Assembly: GCA_002067265.1 (NCBI GenBank)
Contig: MVQW01000184.1
Location: 1-11,989, forward strand
Direction of reading: 5' to 3'
DNA: 11,989 bases
DNA from: Methanomethylovorans sp. PtaU1.Bin073
GTDB lineage: Archaea > Halobacteriota > Methanosarcinia > Methanosarcinales > Methanosarcinaceae
Positions 1 to 5,701 of the stretch are shown here, piece by piece. Both the position numbers and the translations under genes were made by a program. A model generated the notes under the pieces. It was not told the origin of the DNA. It searched no databases and saw only the letters and a list, made by a program, of their open reading frames with translations. Within the stretch, counting starts at the first letter, position 1; every line of letters starts with the position of its first letter.

Positions 1-184
1 CTACCTCAATCTTTGATTCATCTGAGCGGAAAAGAAGTTCAGAAGCAGGCTTACCTTCGGGTGTCTTGTAGATGAGTTCAAGGGCATCTGAGCCTGACCA
101 CTTTACGTTTACTACGGTCACTAATGCATCCGGCAAAATGCCACGCACTGCTGAATTGGGTTGTAGGTCTTCGAGCTTGCTCAT
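1..184 (-). CDS. SNF2-type helicase, DUF3883/DrmD-like (N-terminal 61 codons, partial)
   Basis: Only the N-terminus lies in the window; the rest continues beyond position 1. The frame opens with ATG at 184 and reads MSKLEDLQPNSAVRGILPDA, then a stretch containing VTVVNVKWSGSDALELIYK and SELLFRSDES. From memory this opening (KLEDLQP, RGILPD, VxVVxVKWxGSDALELxYK, ELLFR) is typical of large SNF2 superfamily helicases with a C-terminal DUF3883 domain, including DrmD of the DISARM anti-phage systems. These proteins are usually about 1000 residues long and remodel or translocate on DNA. The Walker motifs are outside the window, so the helicase call rests on N-terminal similarity only. There is no strong Shine-Dalgarno motif, and a TATA-like element lies 30 bp upstream, which suits a very short leader. 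It could be a different DUF3883 helicase not tied to DISARM. Confidence 0.62.
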   Translation of the reverse strand, partial: MSKLEDLQPNSAVRGILPDALVTVVNVKWSGSDALELIYKTPEGKPASELLFRSDESKIEV

Positions 185-473
185 GGTCACGCACTCGTGA
201 AGTTTGAGTTAACTATAAACATTAACATCTTTAACATTTTCTATAGAGTTTGTTTCAAAACCCACCCTCTTCTCATTTCACTAATTTCTGCTTTAACAAG
301 AATAGGGGAAAGTAGAACTTTTACTTTTTTATGATGTCTAAAAAATGTATAGAATTTAAATGGATTTGGTATTTATTTTGAACTTCCATGAGTTTTCCTT
401 ATACAACTTGCTTTTACCTTGAGAAATAACATGATATCACTCAGGTCATCTTATTTTAGATAACCTGTTTTAT
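185..473. other. AT-rich intergenic gap, no gene seen
   Basis: There are 289 bases between the helicase start and the stop codon of the coiled-coil gene. The sequence is strongly AT-rich, all frames are broken by stops, and no tRNA-like or repeat structure is visible. The only recognisable element is the TATA-like box near 215. Confidence 0.5.
211..221 (-). promoter_or_regulatory. TATA-like box upstream of the helicase gene
   Basis: On the minus strand the sequence reads TGTTTATAGTT. Its centre is about 30 bp upstream of the helicase ATG at 184, so transcription would start close to position 190 and give a leader of only a few bases. It is called from position and AT character alone. Confidence 0.3.
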
Positions 474-1277
474 TTATGGCTTGCTTAATCCCCATTTGCG
501 TGGTCCTGGTTCAGGTTTGTCGGAATTAGGTATTGTTGAAATGTCTTCTTTTATGAATTTCATTGCTTGTTTAATTATTTGAATCTTCTTTTTTACCTCC
601 GACATTTCATATATCAGATTCGTTCTCTCCTTTTCAAACTCATTTAAGTCTGCAAGCTTTGTTTCTTTGAACCCGAGAATATCATCATTTTCAAGTTTTG
701 ATAATTGTTCGTATAAGTTATGTAATTTTAAATTTAAATTTTCGTGTTTAGAAGAGAAAAATCTATCTATGCGCGAGTATTTATGCTTAATTTCAAACAT
801 TTTTAGCATTTTATTATCCTTGATTTCCCCACACAGCCATTCTATTGTTTCTTCACTATAACCATATGAGTCCATCTTTACACCATACTTATCCTCAATC
901 ACCTTACACAAGGCATCCATTTCTTTTTCATTATGACTAAGTGAATGTGATGACGATATATGCTTATTATATAACTGAATTTCCTTTTTAATCTCAGTTA
1001 TCTCTTTTTTTGTCTTTGGAATATTTTCCCTTATCTTTTTAATAATTTCTTTTTTCTTTTCTTGGTAGTTAGAAGATTTTATCACCTCTGAGAATTTCAA
1101 AACATCTCCTTTATAAAGCTCACTTACTTCATCAGTTATATTTTGAATATGTTGTTCTATTCTTTTGACATTTACTTCTAATATCCCAAGTTGAACTTCA
1201 TTTTCATATAAAAGTTTGAGCAATTCATCTTCTGGACGCCAATGAATTCCTTTTTTACTTTCAACTTCTTTAGACAT
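474..1277 (-). CDS. Lysine/glutamate-rich coiled-coil protein of unknown function
   Basis: The gene encodes a 267-residue hydrophilic protein with no signal peptide or membrane segment. Two long stretches, about residues 24-107 and 175-245, are rich in Lys, Glu, Ile and Leu with heptad-like spacing, so an elongated coiled-coil is likely. The C-terminus ends in a short basic, proline-rich tail (PEPGPRKWGLSKP). I do not recognise a family. The start at 1277 is chosen because AAGGTGTG lies a few bases upstream; an in-frame ATG at 1301 would add eight residues but has no ribosome-binding motif. The coding sequence is much richer in A and T than the cobamide genes to the right. It lies 289 bp upstream of the helicase gene on the same strand, so it may be an accessory gene of a defence locus, but this is inference. 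Confidence 0.72.
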   Translation of the reverse strand: MSKEVESKKGIHWRPEDELLKLLYENEVQLGILEVNVKRIEQHIQNITDEVSELYKGDVLKFSEVIKSSNYQEKKKEIIKKIRENIPKTKKEITEIKKEIQLYNKHISSSHSLSHNEKEMDALCKVIEDKYGVKMDSYGYSEETIEWLCGEIKDNKMLKMFEIKHKYSRIDRFFSSKHENLNLKLHNLYEQLSKLENDDILGFKETKLADLNEFEKERTNLIYEMSEVKKKIQIIKQAMKFIKEDISTIPNSDKPEPGPRKWGLSKP

Positions 1278-1350
1278 AACACACACCTTATCAAAGCTCA
1301 TGCTAAAAATTCTATTACACTTAATAGTTTAAAGAAATTGAGGACATATC

Positions 1351-1366
1351 CCCTTATAGTTTATAG
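1351..1366 (-). promoter_or_regulatory. TATA-like promoter of the coiled-coil gene
   Basis: On the minus strand the sequence reads CACTATAAACTATAAG, a plausible archaeal box A. Its centre lies about 80 bp upstream of the chosen ATG at 1277, predicting a leader of some 50 bases. It overlaps a small inverted repeat, ATAGT-GCAT-ACTAT, at about 1363-1376. Confidence 0.3.
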
Positions 1367-1411
1367 TGCATACTATCATTTGACGATAAAATATCTGTAC
1401 TTTTTATATTT

Positions 1412-1444
1412 ATTAATTGTTACAGGGTCTTATAATCAATTAAT
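1412..1444. repeat. 8-bp inverted repeat downstream of the RNase HI gene
   Basis: ATTAATTG at 1412-1419 pairs perfectly with CAATTAAT at 1437-1444 across a 17-base loop. It lies just past the stop codon of the ribonuclease gene. The stem is all weak AT pairs bar one, and no T-run follows on the minus strand, so calling it a terminator would be speculative. Confidence 0.3.
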
Positions 1445-1451
1445 CAAAGTT

Positions 1452-2033
1452 TCAATTGGTGCATGAAATGTAAGCAGGTACCATCGGTGCAGCCCTCAGG
1501 TAACCATGAACTGGGCAGCTCTGGCGCAGGTGCCTTTCTCCAGTCTTAAGCACTACCCATTCGAAGGTGTATTCCTTCTTACACTTGGGACAATAAATGC
1601 CAATATCACGCTTATGCAGGTTATCATGAAACGGGTCCTCATCAAATCCCAATGCCCTTGATGCTGCTGCATCAGCTCTTGCATTCTTTTCTCGTGGTAT
1701 CCACTCAACCTTTGCTGACTGGAACTTGGACAAGAGTGCTTTTGATTCTGCATTCAATGGTTTCAGGTTGTCCTTGTTCACCTTCCATGAGCCTGCCACC
1801 TGGTTCACAACGAGTTTACTGTCACCCTGAACAAGTATGTCTGTCCATCCCAGTGCAAGTGCCTGCTTCAGACCTTCTATGAGGGCAGAGTACTCGGCTT
1901 CATTGTTGGTACCTATACCATCAAGCTTGCGAGATATCTCTTTGAGAACGTGGTTGTCTTCGAGAAGGATGACACCGATACCTCGTGTGCCGGGGTTTGG
2001 GACAGCACCACCGTCGAATTGGATGACTTTCAT
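1452..2033 (-). CDS. rnhA: Ribonuclease HI with C-terminal zinc ribbon
   Basis: Ribonuclease HI cuts the RNA strand of RNA-DNA hybrids, as in R-loops, replication primers and misincorporated ribonucleotides. The 193-residue product has the RNase H fold in residues 1-127. The four acidic active-site residues are visible as Asp7 (QFDGG), Glu47 (TNNEAEY), Asp71 (QGDSKLV) and Asp121 (NARADAAAS). The TNNxAEY form is that of the archaeal/Sto-type RNase HI group. Residues 148-176 add a C-x2-C ... C-x2-H set (Cys148, Cys151, Cys173, His176) that looks like a zinc ribbon and is not part of the standard enzyme. Start: an ATG at 2063 would add ten residues without a ribosome-binding motif, whereas the ATG at 2033 has GAGGT ten bases upstream. 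The GC content is visibly higher than in the genes on either side. Confidence 0.87.
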   Translation of the reverse strand: MKVIQFDGGAVPNPGTRGIGVILLEDNHVLKEISRKLDGIGTNNEAEYSALIEGLKQALALGWTDILVQGDSKLVVNQVAGSWKVNKDNLKPLNAESKALLSKFQSAKVEWIPREKNARADAAASRALGFDEDPFHDNLHKRDIGIYCPKCKKEYTFEWVVLKTGERHLRQSCPVHGYLRAAPMVPAYISCTN

Positions 2034-2115
2034 GGGAGTAGGGACCTCTTTTTGGTATAACATGATGTTGTAGAGTTACACTATTGAAATGAGTAATGTT
2101 GCACTATCTGTACTA

Positions 2116-2874
2116 TTAGTTATTCAACAACTCTTTTAATTCGGCCTTGATTAATTTTATGTCTCTTGCAATTGAATTTTGGATTTTTGTGTGCACTTGA
2201 TTTATTGCTTCTGAGTCTTTCAAGTATTTGTTTAAACATCCTCTGTTTATTAAATCAGTTATTTTGTCATAATCTTTATTCTGCCCACTTCTAATGTTAA
2301 TGAAATTTGTATCAAACATGTGGTTTAGTTCAAACATGTTAGTGAATTCTGTCAGGTGTATATCTTCTTCATTTAAGGCCAAATATGTATATGGAATGAT
2401 TTTATTGTAATCTTCCTTAAATCTCCACCATATGTTATCCACTTGCTCAATCGAATAATGTTTCTCTTGAGATATTGCACTTTCAATTTCAGAATTCAGT
2501 TCAACAATTCTATTAACATCAAATCTTTCCAGTGCAGATTTAAGAGGTAAATAGAATAACTCAAGCCTTCGTTCACAAAAAGTGATTCTTTGTGAGTTAG
2601 CTGCCTGTGCTGTGTTCTTTTCTGTAGAAGACATTATGTTGTAAGTAAATGCTACATAAAAAATTGTTATAAGAACCAATAGTAGTGAGGATGCTAAGTC
2701 AATATAAGATGTTTCGTTAGAAGGTATTCCTAATAGTTGTAATAAGAAAGCATATGCAATTGATAACACACTTAAAGCCAATAAACAAAATACTATTGCT
2801 ATAGACAATACAATAAGTAACAATAGTGGCTTACTTCGCAGCATATTCACGAAATTGTGATTATTATTGTTCAT
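2116..2874 (-). CDS. Protein with two N-terminal membrane helices, unknown function
   Basis: The gene encodes 252 residues. Residues 16-48 and 57-80 are long hydrophobic stretches, so the protein is probably anchored by two helices with a short hairpin between them. The remaining 170 residues are polar and mostly helical, starting with a conserved-looking segment ERRLELFYLPLKSALERF (101-118). Proteins with two helices followed by an ERRLExxYLPL segment are, from memory, common uncharacterised proteins in Methanosarcinaceae genomes, but I cannot name a family. No clear Shine-Dalgarno motif precedes the ATG at 2874 or the alternative at Met11, so a leaderless transcript is possible. The base composition is AT-rich like the coiled-coil gene. 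Genes of this shape often sit in accessory or defence regions. Confidence 0.72.
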   Translation of the reverse strand: MNNNNHNFVNMLRSKPLLLLIVLSIAIVFCLLALSVLSIAYAFLLQLLGIPSNETSYIDLASSLLLVLITIFYVAFTYNIMSSTEKNTAQAANSQRITFCERRLELFYLPLKSALERFDVNRIVELNSEIESAISQEKHYSIEQVDNIWWRFKEDYNKIIPYTYLALNEEDIHLTEFTNMFELNHMFDTNFINIRSGQNKDYDKITDLINRGCLNKYLKDSEAINQVHTKIQNSIARDIKLIKAELKELLNN

Positions 2875-2969
2875 AGTGCTAATTTATTTACCGACAACAT
2901 ATGATTGTTACGCCGAAGGTGAAACAGAGTTAGCTTTCTTCTACTTATGAATTCACGGGTATATCACCC

Positions 2970-3173
2970 TCAGAACTTGAACGCTTCTCTATGCCTCTCG
3001 TAATGCCCACATGCCATCTCATAGCTCGCCCATGAACACGCATTGCCTAGTATGATGCACTTGAGCACCCTGTCCATCTTCCTGCACCTCTCTACTAGCT
3101 TCTAGGGAGACCGTACAAGCCTCAGAGAGCTTACCTGCCCACAAAGGTTCAAATACCCCCTATCACTGAGTAT
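2970..3173 (-). pseudogene. Possible gene remnant interrupted by an amber codon
   Basis: Between a TGA at 3174-3176 and the TGA at 2970-2972 the minus strand is open except for one TAG at 3102-3104. The part after the TAG contains ATG at 3077 and encodes 35 residues, MDRVLKCIILGNACSWASYE followed by MACGHYERHREAFKF. It looks protein-like (Cys, His, Trp and aromatic residues, mixed charge). I see no ribosome-binding site at a convincing start and do not recognise the family. It may be the tail of a lost gene. Since TAG can encode pyrrolysine in Methanosarcinaceae, read-through is possible but unsupported here. Confidence 0.25.
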
Positions 3174-3189
3174 TCAGTTGCACCTGAAT
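3172..3189. repeat. Small inverted repeat ATTCAG/CTGAAT
   Basis: ATTCAG (3172-3177) and CTGAAT (3184-3189) are perfectly complementary across the six-base loop TTGCAC. It sits 14 bases before a stronger hairpin in the gene-free GC-richer island. Confidence 0.35.
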
Positions 3190-3203
3190 GGATTACTTGG
3201 TAT

Positions 3204-3231
3204 CCGGGCACATCACACATCTCCTGCCCGG
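3204..3231. repeat. GC-rich hairpin, 7-bp stem
   Basis: CCGGGCA (3204-3210) pairs perfectly with TGCCCGG (3225-3231) across a 14-base loop. On the plus strand a T6 tract follows at 3246-3251, so it could end a plus-strand transcript from the island. No coding gene on that strand needs it. Alternatively it is a relic of a mobile element end. Confidence 0.42.
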
Positions 3232-3322
3232 AATATCACCTATACTTTTTTGATACCCTTGAGATATAGCAAAATTTATCTGTTTTTGTGTCATTTAGGA
3301 TATCAAAATCACTCAAAAACAT

Positions 3323-3610
3323 CTAACACACGTAGTAATACTTCTGGATATCTTCATTCATCCGCAACTGAGAATCAACCTGCACCCGAAGTAAGGCAAA
3401 ATGAAAAAGGTTCTCATCCCTAAGCTGCATGGAATAAAAAGTCTCAAGGAAATAAGGCAATAAATAAGGATTGTCAATCACGCTGCAAAGAAGAAGCAAC
3501 TCCTCTGATATCGAATCAAGGTCTTTGAGTACAGAGTGGCCTGTTATGATCTTCAGAGTATCTACAGAATATTCTTTTTCTGCAAGGAGTACTTTTCCTG
3601 CGATGTTCAT
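3323..3610 (-). CDS. Small conserved-looking protein at the end of the cobamide cluster
   Basis: The gene encodes a 95-residue soluble protein with no membrane segment and no metal motif; the only cysteines are Cys42 and the final residue. The sequence suggests several short helices (for example SISEELLLLCSVI at 33-45 and YLLPYFLETFYSM at 49-61). I do not recognise it. That it is a real gene is supported by a strong ribosome-binding site, AGAGGTG five bases before the ATG, and by its position 32 bp after cobY on the same strand, where it would be the last gene of the cobamide transcript. It ends in TAG; reading through would add 28 codons to a TGA at 3236. Whether it acts in cobamide synthesis is unknown. 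Confidence 0.66.
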   Translation of the reverse strand: MNIAGKVLLAEKEYSVDTLKIITGHSVLKDLDSISEELLLLCSVIDNPYLLPYFLETFYSMQLRDENLFHFALLRVQVDSQLRMNEDIQKYYYVC

Positions 3611-3621
3611 TACACACCTCT

Positions 3622-3645
3622 TGATCTAATCCATTATACAGATCA
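3622..3645. repeat. 6-bp inverted repeat at the end of cobY
   Basis: TGATCT (3622-3627) and AGATCA (3640-3645) are perfect complements around a 12-base loop. The repeat includes the cobY stop codon and ends eight bases before the first base of the AGAGGTG site of the next gene. It could form a weak hairpin between the last two genes. Confidence 0.3.
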
Positions 3646-4266
3646 CGCCTGAGAAAGCAATCTTTTTTCTATAATCTCTTTGCACCTTTGCAGATCTTCT
3701 ACACGATTTATGTTTAATGCAAAAGCACTTTCCTGACTCACCAGACTTTCATATTCCTGTTCCTGTTCAATATTACTGCCATCTATGATATTAACACCGC
3801 AAGGCACTATCAGTTCTCCTGCCCAATTAAAAACAGTGTCTGGTCTTACACATAGTCCTTTACAAACAGAGAGCGGAGAGAATACGGACATTGCAGGCTT
3901 CCCACATTTTTTGTATTCTTGGATAACGTAATCAATATGTTTGCCCTTAAGCAAAGGCAGATCAGACATTATGATAAGGACTGGAGAATGTATACCTGCC
4001 TTTTTTACGGCATATATCATATCACCTACGTAATTACCTCCTCCTGTCATAATGGTCCTTACCTCTCCATTATATTTTTTCTGAAGGAAGCTTTGTGTAA
4101 GAGGGGTAGCAGGAGAGACGGCAACAAACACCTTGTCTATTCCGGAAGCCTCATGCAAAGCATCTATGACATAAGTGATCAAAGGTTTATCAAGCAAAGT
4201 CACACATGGCTTCTCGCCCATCCCCAGCCTGCTTCCCAACCCACCGGCCATAATTATAGCATCCAT
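3643..4266 (-). CDS. cobY: GTP:adenosylcobinamide-phosphate guanylyltransferase
   Basis: CobY transfers GMP from GTP to adenosylcobinamide phosphate, giving adenosylcobinamide-GDP, the activated corrinoid that CobS uses. It is the archaeal non-orthologous replacement of bacterial CobU and lacks CobU's kinase activity. The 207-residue protein shows the nucleotidyltransferase fold: the glycine-rich loop MAGGLGSRLGMGEKP at 6-20, TGGGNYVGDM at 74-83, the acidic SDLPLL at 101-106 and GVNIIDG at 157-163. Length matches the family (about 200). GGAGGT lies seven bases before the ATG. The start lies inside the end of cobS (13-base overlap), so translation is probably coupled. The general nucleotidyltransferase (MobA-like) alternative is made unlikely by the gene order. 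Confidence 0.92.
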   Translation of the reverse strand: MDAIIMAGGLGSRLGMGEKPCVTLLDKPLITYVIDALHEASGIDKVFVAVSPATPLTQSFLQKKYNGEVRTIMTGGGNYVGDMIYAVKKAGIHSPVLIIMSDLPLLKGKHIDYVIQEYKKCGKPAMSVFSPLSVCKGLCVRPDTVFNWAGELIVPCGVNIIDGSNIEQEQEYESLVSQESAFALNINRVEDLQRCKEIIEKRLLSQA

Positions 4267-5084
4267 GGAATACCTCCGTTATGATAGCTCAATACCAATA
4301 CGATGATTATAAGGGCAATAGTTCTTCCTACCTCATTGGAAGTGCCGATCACATCCCCATTCATGCCGCCAAAGTGCCTGTTACTTATGTTCAATATAAT
4401 AAAAGCTGAAACAATAGCAGCTATAAGAGCAACAAGCCCTCCATACCAAAGCCCGAAAGGTACCAAGGCAAGAGAACAGATTACAACTGAACCTAATAGT
4501 CCAACAAGGTACTTTGGAATAGTCGTGTTCTGTACAAGGATGGATCCCAAACCTTCATGAATAGACTTGCCGAAAGCTGCTATTGTGAGCATGCACTGCA
4601 TTGCAGATACTTCTGCGATCAGCATGGAGGACAATAGAACAGTAGCAGCTGTCTTTATGCTACTATCAGCAAATATAAGAGCTTCAGATTGAAGAGATAC
4701 TATTGATGAATAGAATGCAAGGATACCCATTGTACAAAATCCTACGCCTCCTATACCAAGCGCAACATCCTTAAGAGCCCGGATCTTCTTTTCCACAGAC
4801 CCGTGAGCAGTTAAACCATCACCAAAATCTGCAAGGCCATCAATATGGTTTAGACCTGTAAGATAGTATACAAAAACAACTATCAGTACAGCGCTTATCT
4901 GCTGTGGTAATGCCATCATGGCTAAGAAAGAGAATGCTCCCATAAGTAATCCCAAAACAGCACCTACAAGAATATGCAAATAAGTTCTCTTGAAGAACTC
5001 ATCCAGACCTTCCATTGTCAGGCCTACAGGGATAGTAGAGAGAAAACCAAAGCTGGAACGTACTGCCAGAAGGAAGTTATTCAT
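4254..5084 (-). CDS. cobS: Adenosylcobinamide-GDP ribazoletransferase (cobalamin synthase)
   Basis: CobS is the membrane enzyme that joins adenosylcobinamide-GDP to alpha-ribazole (phosphate), closing the nucleotide loop of the cobamide. The 276-residue protein carries several hydrophobic helices. It shows the family's acidic signature GLNHIDGLADFGDG at 77-90, which is thought to bind the metal-nucleotide substrate, and GGMNGDVIGTSNEVGR at 239-254. The length is normal. The start codon overlaps the stop of cobZ as ATGA (4 bases), and GGTGTGAT precedes it. The end overlaps cobY by 13 bases. No residue of the signature appears to be missing. Confidence 0.94.
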   Translation of the reverse strand: MNNFLLAVRSSFGFLSTIPVGLTMEGLDEFFKRTYLHILVGAVLGLLMGAFSFLAMMALPQQISAVLIVVFVYYLTGLNHIDGLADFGDGLTAHGSVEKKIRALKDVALGIGGVGFCTMGILAFYSSIVSLQSEALIFADSSIKTAATVLLSSMLIAEVSAMQCMLTIAAFGKSIHEGLGSILVQNTTIPKYLVGLLGSVVICSLALVPFGLWYGGLVALIAAIVSAFIILNISNRHFGGMNGDVIGTSNEVGRTIALIIIVLVLSYHNGGIPWML

Positions 5085-5689
5085 CCTGCGATCACACCAC
5101 TGTTCTCATTATTCTTGTTCTTCTTCTCACCTGTTTTTTCTTTTTTGAGGCCTGATTCAGCCATGCTCCGGGTATACATACTCGCAGAGACACCACCAAT
5201 AAGGCCTCCAATGACATCATCCATAAAAGGACCAAGCTTTGAAAGAATGCCAGGTTTTTGTTTATCGAAACGCACAAACTCAAAAGTACCCTTATCACCA
5301 CTGATATATCTGGAAATGCTCATTCCAAGTACTTCATCAGCTATTATGAATGTCAGGTCCCTTTCATAGGATTTTCTGCTTATGTTTGGAAGATGACCAT
5401 TGCGTCCTTCTTTTTCAAGTAACATGCCAGCATATATCAGAAGGCACAAATTTGGATCAGACAAAGCTAGGTTAAGTTCTCCCAGAAACACTTCTTCTGC
5501 TTTTTCTCTTGTCTCTATTCCCGGATGAGGAACATAAAGCTCCAGTGCCGTATCAATCAGCATTTGCACAGTGATTCCCTCTTCCTCTAATAGATCCCTT
5601 ATATCTAGAAGAACATCACCTTCCAGTTCCTTTGACTGATCCTTTTTCATATCGTTGCTTTTGATATCTGATAATTTCATATTCATCAC
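5081..5689 (-). CDS. cobZ: Alpha-ribazole-phosphate phosphatase, PgpA-like
   Basis: CobZ is the archaeal replacement for bacterial CobC and was characterised in Methanosarcina mazei. It removes the 5'-phosphate from alpha-ribazole phosphate or adenosylcobalamin phosphate in the last step. The 202-residue protein belongs to the phosphatidylglycerophosphatase A-like family. It shows IADEVLGMSISRYI (116-129) and FMDDVIGGLIGG (155-166), whose two aspartates are likely metal ligands. A hydrophilic Lys/Asn-rich tail fills residues 181-195. Start: the GTG at 5689 has AAGGT nine bases upstream; the ATG at 5686 or the ATG at 5680 (with GTGAT four bases before it) are alternatives. It sits 12 bp after cbiB and shares ATGA with cobS. 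A lipid-phosphate phosphatase role is the alternative, made unlikely by the context. Confidence 0.88.
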   Translation of the reverse strand: MMNMKLSDIKSNDMKKDQSKELEGDVLLDIRDLLEEEGITVQMLIDTALELYVPHPGIETREKAEEVFLGELNLALSDPNLCLLIYAGMLLEKEGRNGHLPNISRKSYERDLTFIIADEVLGMSISRYISGDKGTFEFVRFDKQKPGILSKLGPFMDDVIGGLIGGVSASMYTRSMAESGLKKEKTGEKKNKNNENSGVIAG

Positions 5690-5701
5690 TTTGGTCAGAC
5701 C

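Larger units (their letters stand above)
2875..3322. other. Long intergenic region with a GC-richer island and no intact gene
   Basis: Counting by 60-base lines, 2941-3240 has about 45-53 percent GC, well above the AT-rich gene to its left. It contains no intact gene. The best frame is a decayed one on the minus strand, 2970-3173, broken by a TAG at 3102-3104. Two hairpins (3172-3189 and 3204-3231) and a T6 tract at 3246-3251 follow. I can assign no family. A remnant of a mobile or transferred gene, or an RNA gene, are the two readings. Confidence 0.5.

Noticed and set aside
185..473. CRISPR-like or other repeats in the gap after the helicase start
   Set aside because: Only a short TTAACAT doublet is seen; there are no regularly spaced repeats.
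3146..3159. TTCAAAT motif resembling the T-arm of a tRNA, suggesting a tRNA gene or fragment
   Set aside because: The bases on either side pair for only two positions, and no acceptor stem, anticodon arm or D-arm can be built around it.
3919..4284. Plus-strand open frame across cobY
   Set aside because: It is a shadow of cobY, without ribosome-binding site or recognisable domain.
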